Source: JBFLYC01 sp040756735 | GTDB taxonomy: Bacteria > Bacillota > DSM-16504 > Desulfitibacterales > Desulfitibacteraceae | Assembly: GCA_040756735.1 (NCBI GenBank) | Contig: JBFLYC010000038.1 | Coordinates: forward strand, 1 to 28,513 | Length of the DNA: 28,513 nucleotides | Reading direction: 5' to 3' | In this document: positions 1 to 7,821 of the stretch, in pieces | How the letters are laid out: each line of letters begins with the position of its first letter | Position numbering within the stretch: position 1 is the first letter of the stretch | Made by a program: the position numbers and the translations under genes | Notes under the pieces: generated by a model | The model's database searches: none | What the model was told of the DNA's origin: nothing | Seen by the model: only the letters and a program-made list of their open reading frames with translations

Positions 1-175
1 CCTGACATACGTTGGGGACATTCATAAGTTGGGGACATTCCTCCGAAGGTGGTGTGTCCCCTTACCTTGAACCCAAGAGTTTACGCGGCAAGGGAGGTGT
101 GTCCCCTGACATACGTTGGGGACATTCCTCCAAACCCAAGAGTTTACGCGGCAAGGGAGGTGTGTCCCCTGACCT
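1..175. repeat. Tandem array of palindromic elements with GGGGACATTCCTCC ends
   Basis: A 23-base string is identical at 1-23 and 105-127, and a 41-base string is identical at 70-110 and 133-173, giving a 63-base period. Each unit runs from GGGGACATTCCTCC to GGAGGTGTGTCCCC. These two ends are nearly reverse complements, so each unit can fold back on itself. The same ends recur at 1027-1083, 6091-6245 and 19994-20084. The short open frame over this stretch is only translated repeat. From 176 to 256 I see no gene. The family resembles REP/BIME-like or nonautonomous mobile elements, which is an inference because no transposase of that kind is visible here. Confidence 0.85.
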
Positions 176-256
176 TATTTAAATTGTATCATATTATGCA
201 GGAGATAATAAGATTTTACCGAGGATATTCCAGTTACAAGAAAGAATTAACATATA

Positions 257-309
257 ACTATACCTGGTTTTTCAATTATTAGTTTAATGATTCTGTAACT
301 AGGTATACT
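257..309 (+). promoter_or_regulatory. Inverted repeat overlapping a probable -10 box, upstream of the corrinoid gene
   Basis: ACTATACCTGGTT (257-269) and AACTAGGTATACT (297-309) are inverted repeats matching at 11 of 13 positions, with centres 40 bases apart. The right arm contains TATACT (304-309), a good -10 hexamer, but no good -35 lies 16-18 bases upstream. That arrangement suggests an activator-dependent or repressed promoter. The AraC-type regulator at 3902-5200 is an obvious candidate to bind here, which is inference. Transcription would start near 316, ahead of AAGGAGG at 335-341. Confidence 0.45.
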
Positions 310-351
310 AAGAAAAATACAGATAAAAATAACTAAGGAGGTTTAATTGTT

Positions 352-981
352 ATGCCAAACTTTGAAGAGCTATCTAATTCGGTAATTGCTGGTAATGAAG
401 CTAAGGTCAGAGAGTTAACAAAGTCTTTTGTAGACCAGGGAGTAGGCCCAATTGACATTATCAATCAAGGTCTAATTACCGGTATGACAGTTGTAGGAGC
501 AAGATTTAAAGCTGGTGACATGTTTGTTCCAGAAGTCCTAATGGCAGCAAGGGCAATGCACGGTGGTATGGAAATTGTTAAACCGTTAATTGCAGAGGTG
601 GATATTCCTACTAAAGGCAAGGTTGTATTAGGAACAGTTAAGGGCGACCTGCATGATATAGGTAAAAACCTTGTAGGTATGATGATGGAGAGCGCTGGAT
701 ATAACGTTGTTAACCTGGGTGTTGACGTTCCTCCTGAAAAATTTGCCGATGCTGTTAAAGAACATAGTCCAAATTTTGTTGCCATGTCAGCGCTTCTTAC
801 AACTACTATGTTGGCAATGAAGGATACCATTGAAGTCCTTAAAGAAGAAGGCCTAAGAGATAAAGTAAAGGTGCTTGTGGGCGGTGCACCCGTTTCTCAG
901 GAATTTGCTGAAGAAATCGGTGCAGATGGTTATGCGCCTGATGCGGCTTCTGCTACCGAACTCTGTGATAAATTAAGCTAG
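352..981 (+). CDS. B12-binding corrinoid methyl-carrier protein (MttC/MtbC family)
   Basis: A 209-residue methyl shuttle. A substrate-specific methyltransferase methylates its Co(I) corrinoid, and a second methyltransferase passes the methyl on. The N-terminal helical cap (about residues 1-88) is followed by a Rossmann B12 domain. The cobalt-ligand motif DxHxxG is D99-L100-H101-D102-I103-G104, followed by SALLTT at 136-141 and VGGAP at 156-160, all in the family order and at normal length. AAGGAGG ends 10 bases before ATG. It is first in a cassette with a pterin methyltransferase and a reductive activator. The substrate (a methylamine, betaine or other) cannot be read from this protein. The gene ends in UAG, relevant because of the mttB at 25367. 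Confidence 0.93.
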   Translation: MPNFEELSNSVIAGNEAKVRELTKSFVDQGVGPIDIINQGLITGMTVVGARFKAGDMFVPEVLMAARAMHGGMEIVKPLIAEVDIPTKGKVVLGTVKGDLHDIGKNLVGMMMESAGYNVVNLGVDVPPEKFADAVKEHSPNFVAMSALLTTTMLAMKDTIEVLKEEGLRDKVKVLVGGAPVSQEFAEEIGADGYAPDAASATELCDKLS

Positions 982-1026
982 AAATCATCATGGCAGGCCA
1001 GGAATAGGATAGCTGTATTGTATCTC

Positions 1027-1083
1027 AGGGGATACACCTATCAATATAGAGGTGTGATATGAGAAGTGCGAATGCCCCTAAAT
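1027..1083 (+). repeat. Short degraded copy of the palindromic element
   Basis: It begins AGGGGATACACCT (1027-1039) and ends GAATGCCCCTAA (about 1070-1081), matching the two ends of the element at 6111-6245 in the same orientation. The interior includes a GAGGTGTGATATGAGAAG stretch resembling the interior of the 6111 and 19994 copies. It fills most of the gap between the corrinoid gene and the next gene. Confidence 0.6.
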
Positions 1084-1107
1084 TAAATGTATTCTGGAGG
1101 GAATATA

Positions 1108-1908
1108 ATGTTAATTGTAGGAGAATTAATTAATACCAGTAGAAAAGACATAAAACCTGCAGTGGAGAGCAAAGATGCCGCGTATATTCAGAAGATTGCA
1201 AAGGAGCAGGTATCTGCCGGCGCCAATTATGTTGACGTAAACTGTGGTACTCAAGTGTTCAATGAACCTGAGGTAATGGAGTGGCTGGTTAGAACTATTC
1301 AAGAAGTAATAGACGCTCCCCTTTGCATTGACAGCCCAAATCCCAAAGCCCTGGAAGTAGGATTGTCTTTGGCCAAGGCCCCCAAGCCCATGGTTAACTC
1401 CATTACTGCAGAAAAGGAAAGATTTGCCGAGGTACTGCCCTTGGTCAAGAAGTATAATGCTAAAGTCGTTGCCCTGTGCATGGATGATTCAGGGATGCCC
1501 GAAACAGCAGACGATAGGATTTCCATAGTTGATAAACTGGTGAAAGACCTAACTGATGCTGGAGTGGCTGAAGATGACATTTACCTGGATCCGCTGGTAA
1601 AACCTGTTAGTACTGGAGACAAAGCCGGCATGGAAGTACTGGACACTGTCAGGTATATTAAAGAAAAATTTCCTAAGGTACATACCATTTGCGGACTGAG
1701 CAATATTTCTTATGGTCTGCCCAACAGGCCTGTTTTAAATCAAACTTTTATGATTCAGACTATGGCCATGGGAATGGATGCATATATCTTGAATCCCCTT
1801 GATAAGAGGATGATGGGCTTCATATATGCTTCCGGCGCGCTGCTTGGTAAAGATCCATTTTGCGGCAAGTATTTGTCAGCTCACAGGAGCGGACTTTATG
1901 GGGAATAA
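1108..1908 (+). CDS. Methyltetrahydrofolate:corrinoid methyltransferase (AcsE/MtgA-like)
   Basis: A 266-residue pterin-binding TIM-barrel enzyme that moves methyl groups between a corrinoid protein and tetrahydrofolate. Family signatures visible are GELINTSRKDI near the N-terminus, GANYVDVNCGT, CIDSPNPKALE and NSITAEKE, with the barrel Asp and Asn residues that hold the pterin ring. The length fits AcsE and MtgA. An in-frame ATG lies 21 bases upstream at 1087, but GGAGGG (1096-1101) lies between the two, so ATG 1108 is the better start. Between a corrinoid protein and a reductive activator, the likely job is methyl-corrinoid to THF, feeding the Wood-Ljungdahl methyl branch. An AcsE role with the corrinoid iron-sulfur protein is less likely because no acs genes are nearby. 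Confidence 0.9.
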   Translation: MLIVGELINTSRKDIKPAVESKDAAYIQKIAKEQVSAGANYVDVNCGTQVFNEPEVMEWLVRTIQEVIDAPLCIDSPNPKALEVGLSLAKAPKPMVNSITAEKERFAEVLPLVKKYNAKVVALCMDDSGMPETADDRISIVDKLVKDLTDAGVAEDDIYLDPLVKPVSTGDKAGMEVLDTVRYIKEKFPKVHTICGLSNISYGLPNRPVLNQTFMIQTMAMGMDAYILNPLDKRMMGFIYASGALLGKDPFCGKYLSAHRSGLYGE

Positions 1909-1963
1909 ATCCGCATAGAATTTTTTGTAGACTATGTTATAATTGAATAGGGAGGGATGTCTT

Positions 1964-3778
1964 TTGAAAAAATATCAGGTTACTTTGCTGCCGGAAAATA
2001 TTTTAGTAGCGGTGCCAGAGGGACAATCCCTTCATACAGCTATAACCGAAGCAGGAATTTCCATTGAGGGTTCTTGCGGAGGCAGGGGAACTTGCGGGAA
2101 ATGTAAAGTTAAAGTTATTGATGGAAATATTTCCTCAGCCGGAGATTCCGGCAAAAAGCTATCCCAACAAGAGATTGAGGCAGGCTGGAAATTGGCCTGC
2201 CTTATTCCAGTTATGGATAGTATTACCGTTTGGCTTCCTCCCAAGGCTGATGAAGGGGATAGAAAGACACATTTGGGCGGTGGAGGCAATTACTCTATAG
2301 ATACGTCTTTGCAAAAGCAGTATTTGCTTTTAGAAAAGCCTACATTACAGGACCAAAGGTCTGACCTGAACAGAATAACAGCAGCTTTGCCCATTGAGAA
2401 ACCACAATACACACCTCAGGTAATTTATAAGGTCCCAAAAGTTATTCGAAAAGCAGGCTTCAAGGTTACCATTACCAGGTTAGGTGACAGTTTGTTGGAT
2501 ATTGAAGCAGGTGATACCACCGGTCAGTTGTACGGCGCTGCCTTTGATATTGGTACAACCACCGTGGTTGGTTCTTTAATAAACCTGAATACGGGTGAAG
2601 TACTGGCTTCTCATGCTGAAGCAAACCAGCAGAGGTCTTACGGAGCTGATGTGATATCCAGGATCACTTATGTTACCGAAAACAAGAACGGCTTGGACAT
2701 TTTGCATCGCAAAGCGATAGAGACAATTAATGTTATAATAGATGCTTTGACAGCAAAAGCCCAGGTTTCAAATGAGCACATTTACAGTATTACTACTGTC
2801 GGCAATACTTGTATGCAGCACCTGCTGGTATCGGCAGACCCTACCTTTATTGCAGGTTCTCCATATGTTCCTGCTTTTCAGAGTTCTCTCAAGTTAAATG
2901 CTTACCAGCTAGGGATAAATGTAAATAAAGAAGCAGTCTTGTATACTGTTCCCAATGTGGCTGGCTATGTGGGGGCAGATACCATTGGGGTGATTCTAGC
3001 CACTCACCTTGAAAAAAGTGAACACATTAAGTTGGCCATTGACATAGGAACTAATGGGGAATTGGTTCTGGGCAACAAGGATAAGTTAATAGCTTGTTCT
3101 ACTGCTGCCGGGCCTGCTTTTGAAGGAGCACAGATCAGGTATGGGATGAGAGCAGCTGAAGGGGCCATAGAAAAAGTCCGTATCCAAGAAGGTCAGGTTT
3201 ACCTTGGCGTGATTGGTAATAACAAACCTATTGGGATTTGTGGTTCCGGACTGGTTGATGCTGTAGCTGAGCTGGTTAAAACAGGTATCATCGAGAAAAG
3301 CGGGCGAATCGCACCGCCGGAAAATTTACCTGAAGCGCCAGAAACACTTACTTCCAGAATAGTAAAAGGACAAAATGGTTATGATTTTGTTCTCTACAAA
3401 TCAGAAGATGGTCTCGATACGGTTCTCCTAACCCAAAAGGATGTCAGAGAACTTCAACTTGCCAAGGGAGCAATTTATGCCGGTACGAAGATTCTTGTAA
3501 AGGAAGCGGGCATTGAGCTAAAAGATATTCAAAAGGTTTTGCTTGCAGGGGCTTTTGGAAATTATATCTCAGTAGAAAGCGCCAAGGTAATTGGTCTACT
3601 TCCTAAAGACTTGGAAGTGGAACAGGTTGGAAATGCTGCTGGAGAAGGCTCCAAGATGGTATTGGTCTCGGACTTTCAGAAAGAAAGAGCAGAGGATATA
3701 GCAAAGACGGTTCATTACCTGGAATTATCCAGCAGGCCTGACTTTCAGGAAGAGTTTATTAGTTCCCTGGGCTTTTAA
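1964..3778 (+). CDS. ATP-dependent reductive activator of corrinoid proteins (RACE, DUF4445 type)
   Basis: A 604-residue protein that reduces inactive Co(II) corrinoid proteins to Co(I), coupled to ATP hydrolysis. The N-terminal ferredoxin domain has C38, C44, C47 and C79 (C-x5-C-x2-C-x31-C), a plant-type [2Fe-2S] pattern. The long C-terminal part is ASKHA-like: AFDIGTTTVVG (193-203), a second nucleotide loop AIDIGTNGELVLG, and LLAGAFGNYIS near the end. This is the AcsV/Orf7-like bacterial activator type, not the 4Fe-4S RamA type of methanogens. The start is TTG 1964, because GGGAGGG (1950-1956) sits 7 bases upstream; the in-frame TTG at 1943 precedes that site. It lies 55 bases after the methyltransferase and probably serves both corrinoid proteins of the window. 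Confidence 0.92.
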   Translation: MKKYQVTLLPENILVAVPEGQSLHTAITEAGISIEGSCGGRGTCGKCKVKVIDGNISSAGDSGKKLSQQEIEAGWKLACLIPVMDSITVWLPPKADEGDRKTHLGGGGNYSIDTSLQKQYLLLEKPTLQDQRSDLNRITAALPIEKPQYTPQVIYKVPKVIRKAGFKVTITRLGDSLLDIEAGDTTGQLYGAAFDIGTTTVVGSLINLNTGEVLASHAEANQQRSYGADVISRITYVTENKNGLDILHRKAIETINVIIDALTAKAQVSNEHIYSITTVGNTCMQHLLVSADPTFIAGSPYVPAFQSSLKLNAYQLGINVNKEAVLYTVPNVAGYVGADTIGVILATHLEKSEHIKLAIDIGTNGELVLGNKDKLIACSTAAGPAFEGAQIRYGMRAAEGAIEKVRIQEGQVYLGVIGNNKPIGICGSGLVDAVAELVKTGIIEKSGRIAPPENLPEAPETLTSRIVKGQNGYDFVLYKSEDGLDTVLLTQKDVRELQLAKGAIYAGTKILVKEAGIELKDIQKVLLAGAFGNYISVESAKVIGLLPKDLEVEQVGNAAGEGSKMVLVSDFQKERAEDIAKTVHYLELSSRPDFQEEFISSLGF

Positions 3779-3901
3779 ATGCAAAAATTACTGAAAGTGA
3801 GAATTTTTTTAAAGAAGGAAAATTTTATTATTTATAGAATAACTAAATACAACTAAAATGCAAAGTGCATATTAATTGTACCAGGAAAGGAAGACTTCCA
3901 C

Positions 3902-5200
3902 ATGCAGCAGTACCGTGAGCTACGAAATTTAGTAGGAGAAGACATACTACAAAAAATTCTAAGTTCCTTTAAAAAAGCCACCGGGCTGCGTGCGGTAATA
4001 GTTGACGTCAGTGGGGAAGGGCGCATTGTTCCAGCCCAATTCCCTGAAGACTGTGAGTTCTGCCAACTGGTCCGTTCCTGTGACAGAGGATTGAAAAAGT
4101 GCCAGCGTTCTTATGTTAGAGCAGGCCTGGAAGCTGCTAAATATGGAGAGCCTTATATTTTTAGATGTCATGCCGGACTGGTAGGATGGGCTGCCCCTCT
4201 AATACTTGAGGAAAAATTTATAGGCTCTATTATTTGTGCTCAAGTTCTCATGTGGGAACCTGAAGAGTATTTCCTTGAAGAGATTAGGGAGATGTGTTCC
4301 GGGTTGGGAATTGATTTGGCCAAATTAATTGAGTCCACTCATCAGCTGGCAGTGGTTTCTCCTCAAATGGTACAGGGTGCGGCTGACCTGTTGTTTGTGG
4401 TTGCCAACCATTTGATGAAAACAAGCATGATTACCCTTCAACAGAGAAAAGAAATCAGTGAGCAGCAGGCTCGTCTAGGCGAAGAAATGCAGGCCCGCAA
4501 ATTGTTGGAAGAGGCCGTCAAGAAAATTGAAACCCGTTCAAGTCGAGTATATTCATTGGATAAGGAACATGAATTAGTGAATAAGGTTCGTAATGGTGAT
4601 TGGGACGGGACGTACAGGCATTTAAATGAGCTGCTGGCTGATATATTGCAGAAATATCCAGGCGACTTGAGGGAGATAAAAACCCGGGCCTTAGAACTGT
4701 TGGTAGTTATGTCAAGAGCAGCTGTGGAAGGCGGGGCTAATCTAAGAAACCTTTTAAGCCTCAATTCCCGATATATGGATGAAATGATGAGATTGGACAA
4801 TGTGGAAGACTTATGTTTGTGGCTTTTAAAAATCGCTCAAAAATTTGTAGACAGTGTGGATGAAGGGGATGGCATCAAAAATCTCCAGGTTATTCAAAAG
4901 GCCGCTGAATATATGAAAACTAATTATACTGAAAAATTGACCATTGATGATATCTCTCAGGCAGTCTATTTAAGCCCTTGTTATTTAAGCAAAATATTTA
5001 AACAAGAATTAGGGTGTACCATTATGGAATTTTTAACAAAAATTCGTATTGAAGAGGCAAAAAGGCTGCTAAAAAATCCAAAATATAATATAATGCAAGT
5101 AGCAAATGAAATTGGATTTGAAGACCCCAGCTATTTTACAAAAGTTTTCAAGAGAAGCGAAGGGGTAACCCCCAGTCAATATAAAAGAAAAGCGCTTTAG
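3902..5200 (+). CDS. PocR-domain AraC-family transcriptional regulator
   Basis: A 432-residue regulator. Residues about 8-170 form a PocR sensory domain (ligand-sensing, PAS-like) with a cysteine-rich stretch C45, C48, C54, C61 and a CHAGL motif. A linker with coiled-coil character follows at about 185-225. Residues about 330-432 are a double helix-turn-helix AraC domain, with LTIDDISQAVYLSPCYLSKIF and the canonical IGFEDPSYFTKVFKR ending. Homologous regulators often neighbour corrinoid methyltransferase or propanediol genes and activate them in response to substrate. The cysteines might bind a metal or cluster, which is inference. GGAAAGG lies about 10 bases before ATG. A 5-bp perfect palindrome (ATGCA-AAG-TGCAT, 3858-3870) upstream could be a binding site. 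It is followed after 17 bases by a corrinoid gene. Confidence 0.9.
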   Translation: MQQYRELRNLVGEDILQKILSSFKKATGLRAVIVDVSGEGRIVPAQFPEDCEFCQLVRSCDRGLKKCQRSYVRAGLEAAKYGEPYIFRCHAGLVGWAAPLILEEKFIGSIICAQVLMWEPEEYFLEEIREMCSGLGIDLAKLIESTHQLAVVSPQMVQGAADLLFVVANHLMKTSMITLQQRKEISEQQARLGEEMQARKLLEEAVKKIETRSSRVYSLDKEHELVNKVRNGDWDGTYRHLNELLADILQKYPGDLREIKTRALELLVVMSRAAVEGGANLRNLLSLNSRYMDEMMRLDNVEDLCLWLLKIAQKFVDSVDEGDGIKNLQVIQKAAEYMKTNYTEKLTIDDISQAVYLSPCYLSKIFKQELGCTIMEFLTKIRIEEAKRLLKNPKYNIMQVANEIGFEDPSYFTKVFKRSEGVTPSQYKRKAL

Positions 5201-5217
5201 TTAGGAGCGTAGGCATA

Positions 5218-5856
5218 GTGACACAGTTTGCTGAAATAGTTCAGGCTATAATAACCGGAAATGCTGATAAGGTTAAGCAAGCTGCAGAGGACCTGCTGGC
5301 AAAAAATACCCATCCCCTGGAAATTCTTGAAAAAGGTTTGCTGGTTGGGATGGATCAAATTGGCATTAAATTTAAAAATGATGAAATCTATATACCGGAA
5401 GTCCTAATTTCTTCTAGGGCAATGCATGCAGGGATGCATGTGCTAAAGCCCTACCTCTCTTCTGCAAAAAATGTTTTACCTGGAAAAATTTTAATAGGAA
5501 CTGTAGAAGGAGATTTGCATGATATAGGGAAGAATCTAGTTATAATGATGCTCAGGGGAAAAGGTTTTGAGGTAATAGATATGGGCATTGACGTTTCCCC
5601 TGAGGAGTTTGTAAACGGAGTAAAAGTTCATAAGCCGGATATATTGGCGCTGTCTGCGCTGCTGACCACTACCATGCCGTTTATTCCTGCCACCATCAAG
5701 CTCTTGGAGAAAGAAGGATTGAGGGAACAGGTAAAAATCCTGGTAGGCGGTGGACCCTTGACACGGGATTATGCAGGTACCGTGGGAGCCGATGCCTATG
5801 GCTCAAGTGCCCAGGTAGCCCCGCAAGTAGCCTTGGAATTACTTGGGCGCCAATAG
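5218..5856 (+). CDS. Second B12-binding corrinoid methyl-carrier protein
   Basis: 212 residues, a paralogue of the protein at 352-981. D99-L100-H101-D102-I103-G104 sits at the same position, followed by SALLTTT and VGGGP. The start is GTG, with TAGGAG 10 bases upstream, and the gap to the regulator stop is 17 bases, so the two are probably co-transcribed. The stop codon is only about 14 bases from the first glycine aptamer, so this gene is physically joined to the glycine-cleavage operon. No dedicated substrate methyltransferase lies beside it. It may accept methyl from a product-related substrate (glycine betaine, sarcosine or a methylamine) through an enzyme encoded elsewhere, which is inference. 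Confidence 0.92.
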   Translation: MTQFAEIVQAIITGNADKVKQAAEDLLAKNTHPLEILEKGLLVGMDQIGIKFKNDEIYIPEVLISSRAMHAGMHVLKPYLSSAKNVLPGKILIGTVEGDLHDIGKNLVIMMLRGKGFEVIDMGIDVSPEEFVNGVKVHKPDILALSALLTTTMPFIPATIKLLEKEGLREQVKILVGGGPLTRDYAGTVGADAYGSSAQVAPQVALELLGRQ

Positions 5857-5859
5857 AAT
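5833..5859 (+). promoter_or_regulatory. Possible promoter for the glycine riboswitch and gcv operon
   Basis: TTGGAA (5833-5838) and TAGAAT (5854-5859) are separated by 15 bases and lie inside the end of the corrinoid gene. Initiation would fall near 5866, just before the riboswitch. The -35 match is 4 of 6 and the spacer is short, so it is weak. It is listed because there is almost no intergenic space for another promoter. Confidence 0.3.
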
Positions 5860-5870
5860 ATCAGTGAATG

Positions 5871-6062
5871 ACTTTGGCGGGAGAGACCTTTTAAATAAGG
5901 CGCCGAAGGAGAAAGGGCAGTTCTTGCTGATGAACCACCCGAAACTCTCAGGCAAAAGTACCGCTGAATGACACGGCTCTGGAGAGTTTTCCATTTTAGG
6001 AAAACACCAAAGGGGTAACCGAAATTTTTTCGGAAAATCTCTCAGGTTTCAGGACAGAGGAA
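5871..6062 (+). promoter_or_regulatory. Tandem (two-aptamer) glycine riboswitch
   Basis: Two glycine aptamers lie in series. The first runs about 5876-5964: GGCGGGAGAGACC, GCCGAAGGAG, then the conserved ACTCTCAGGCAAAAGTACCGC, with P1 pairing GCGG (5877-5880) to CCGC (5961-5964). The second runs about 5975-6059: CTCTGGAGAG, ACCAAAGGGG, then ATCTCTCAGG...GGACAGAG, with P1 pairing CTCTG (5977-5981) to CAGAG (6055-6059). The right arm of the second P1 overlaps the left arm of the following terminator, so glycine binding should block termination and switch the downstream glycine-cleavage genes on, as established for this class in Bacillus. It starts about 14 bases after a corrinoid gene, which is unusual. 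Confidence 0.95.
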
Positions 6063-6089
6063 ACAGCATTTGTTTCTTCTGTCTTTTTT
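6053..6089 (+). terminator. Riboswitch-controlled intrinsic terminator
   Basis: GACAGAGGAAACA (6053-6065), loop GCATT and TGTTTCTTCTGTC (6071-6083) form a 13-pair stem with a single G-U, followed by six T (6084-6089). The left arm shares CAGAG with P1 of the second aptamer, giving mutually exclusive folds. Confidence 0.93.
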
Positions 6090-6090
6090 A

Positions 6091-6245
6091 TTTAAGGTCA
6101 GTTTAAGGTCAGGGGACACACCTAAACTTAGAGGCGGGAGATAAGAAGTTAGAGGTTGGAATTAGTAACGCTCCAAAGCACTTCTAGAATTCCCACATCT
6201 AACAGCCCACTTCCAACTTCCAGTTTGGAGGAATGTCCCTAACGT
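6091..6245 (+). repeat. Palindromic element inserted between riboswitch and gcvT
   Basis: TTTAAGGTCAG is directly duplicated (6091-6101, 6102-6112). The element proper starts AGGGGACACACCT (6111-6123) and ends GGAGGAATGTCCCTAACG near 6244. The interior (about 6125-6160) closely matches the reverse complement of 20030-20067. The whole is an imperfect palindrome, with GTTGGAA on the left and TTCCAAC on the right. It sits in the untranslated leader after the terminator, and from 6246 to 6330 I see only leader sequence. AAAGGAGGT at 6331-6339 serves gcvT. Confidence 0.8.
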
Positions 6246-6346
6246 AAGAAAGGGGGTATGTTTTGTAGTTTGGTACAAATACTTAGGAAAGGGGTGATAA
6301 GCGCGTTGATTGTTTAATGTCCACATATCTAAAGGAGGTCGTATAG

Positions 6347-7432
6347 ATGGGTCTTAAGATGACTCCATTAAACCACGTACACAAAGAATTAGGAGCTAAA
6401 ATGGTTGACTTTGGCGGCTGGGAAATGCCTGTTCAGTATCAGGGTATTATTGAGGAACACATGGCTGTCAGAGAAAAGGCAGGCTTATTTGATGTAAGCC
6501 ATATGGGAGAGATCTGGGTAAAGGGCCCCGATGCATTGGCCCTTGTACAAAAGCTGATTACCAACGATGCATCAAAGTTGCAGAATGGACAGATACAATA
6601 TGCCGTCTTTTGTTACGAAAATGGCGGTACTGTAGATGATCTGCTGGTCTACAAAATAACTGATAGTGAATACCTGTTGGTAGTAAATGCAGGTAATAAA
6701 GACAAGGACTATCAGTGGATTATGCAGCATAAAGAAGGTAATGTGGAGGTTGTTGATAAGTCGGATGAAACTGCTCAAATTGCCATACAAGGGCCTTCTG
6801 CTTTAAAAATATTACAGGCCCTGACAGAGGTTGACCTGGATTCCATCAAGTATTATTACTGGGCAAAGGGACAGGTATCAGGTGTTGATTGTCTCATTTC
6901 ACGGACAGGTTATACCGGGGAGGATGGTTTTGAGATTTATTTCGAACCAAGACATGCTGAGGATTTGTGGAAGAAGATCCTTGAAGTCGGAGGTTTAGAA
7001 GTAGTTCCGGTAGGATTGGGTGCTAGAGACACCTTGCGTTTTGAAGCAGGAATGCCCCTTTATGGCCATGAACTAAGCGAAACCATTACTCCTCTTGAAG
7101 CTAAACTCGGTAGATTTGTAGCCCTGCAAAAGGATTACTTTATTGGTATAAAGGCATTGAGAAGGCAGAAAGAAGAGGGTGTTGTCAGGAAATTGGCAGG
7201 CTTTGAGATGCTGGATAGAGGAATTGCCAGAGCAGATTATCCTGTATATGTGGGTGATGTAGAGGTTGGTTTTGTTACCACCGGTACACCAGCTCCTTAT
7301 CTTAATAAAAATTTAGGTAATGCATTGCTAAAAGTTGAGTATGCTAATATCGGGCAGGAACTGTTTATTGATGTGAGAGGAAAAATGAAGAAGGCGGAGG
7401 TAATTGCAACTCCGTTTTATAAAAGGAGGTAA
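6347..7432 (+). CDS. gcvT: Glycine cleavage system T protein (aminomethyltransferase)
   Basis: A 361-residue enzyme that transfers the methylene from the aminomethyl-lipoyl H protein to tetrahydrofolate, giving 5,10-methylene-THF and ammonia. Visible family signatures are DFGGWEMPVQY, LFDVSHMGE, a folate-binding stretch ending YTGEDGFEIY, and GLGARDTLRFEAGMPLYGHEL, with the C-terminal barrel finishing normally. The length equals family norms. AAAGGAGGT lies 7 bases before ATG. It is the first gene of gcvT-H-PA-PB-lipM, downstream of the glycine riboswitch. Dimethylglycine/sarcosine-demethylating homologues share the fold, but the operon context makes GcvT certain. Confidence 0.97.
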   Translation: MGLKMTPLNHVHKELGAKMVDFGGWEMPVQYQGIIEEHMAVREKAGLFDVSHMGEIWVKGPDALALVQKLITNDASKLQNGQIQYAVFCYENGGTVDDLLVYKITDSEYLLVVNAGNKDKDYQWIMQHKEGNVEVVDKSDETAQIAIQGPSALKILQALTEVDLDSIKYYYWAKGQVSGVDCLISRTGYTGEDGFEIYFEPRHAEDLWKKILEVGGLEVVPVGLGARDTLRFEAGMPLYGHELSETITPLEAKLGRFVALQKDYFIGIKALRRQKEEGVVRKLAGFEMLDRGIARADYPVYVGDVEVGFVTTGTPAPYLNKNLGNALLKVEYANIGQELFIDVRGKMKKAEVIATPFYKRR

Positions 7433-7437
7433 ATATT

Positions 7438-7821
7438 ATGTATCCAGTTGAATTAAAGTATACGAAGGATCATGAATGGGTGAAAGCTGAAGGCAACATA
7501 GTAGTTGTAGGTATTACTTTCCATGCCCAGGAGGCCATGGGGGATGTAGTATTTGTTGAACTTCCTGAAGCAGGTGACAGCTTTGATGAGGGTGAATCAT
7601 TTGCAAACATAGAATCAGTTAAAGCAGTCTCTGATTGTTATGCTCCCGTAGCAGGAACAGTAGTAGAAATTAATGAAGCGCTCCTTGATTCTCCTGAACT
7701 GATTAACAGCGATCCATATGGTGAAGGATGGATGGTTAAGCTTGAGATTGAAGATGTTTCCGTGCTGGATGATTTGTTAACAGCGGAACAGTATCAAGCA
7801 TTCCTCAAGGAGGAGGAGTAA
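7438..7821 (+). CDS. gcvH: Glycine cleavage system H protein (lipoyl carrier)
   Basis: A 127-residue lipoyl protein that carries the aminomethyl intermediate between the P, T and L proteins. The lipoylated lysine is K62 in ESVKAVSD, the standard site. DHEWVK near the N-terminus and NSDPYGEGWMVKL in the second half are typical. It follows gcvT after 5 bases, with AAAGGAGG inside the gcvT end. It is also the expected substrate of the LipM encoded three genes later. The L protein (dihydrolipoyl dehydrogenase) is not in this window. Confidence 0.97.
   Translation: MYPVELKYTKDHEWVKAEGNIVVVGITFHAQEAMGDVVFVELPEAGDSFDEGESFANIESVKAVSDCYAPVAGTVVEINEALLDSPELINSDPYGEGWMVKLEIEDVSVLDDLLTAEQYQAFLKEEE

Noticed and set aside
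1..175. CRISPR array
   Set aside because: The repeats are adjacent 63-base units with no variable spacers of uniform length, and related copies are scattered elsewhere. No cas genes are present.
49..282. 77-codon open frame over the left repeats
   Set aside because: It encodes the repeat itself twice (the same VYAAREVCPLT string recurs), has no ribosome site, and resembles no protein.
176..351. Cobalamin riboswitch before the corrinoid cassette
   Set aside because: The B12-box core is absent, and the interval is AT-rich with only an inverted repeat.
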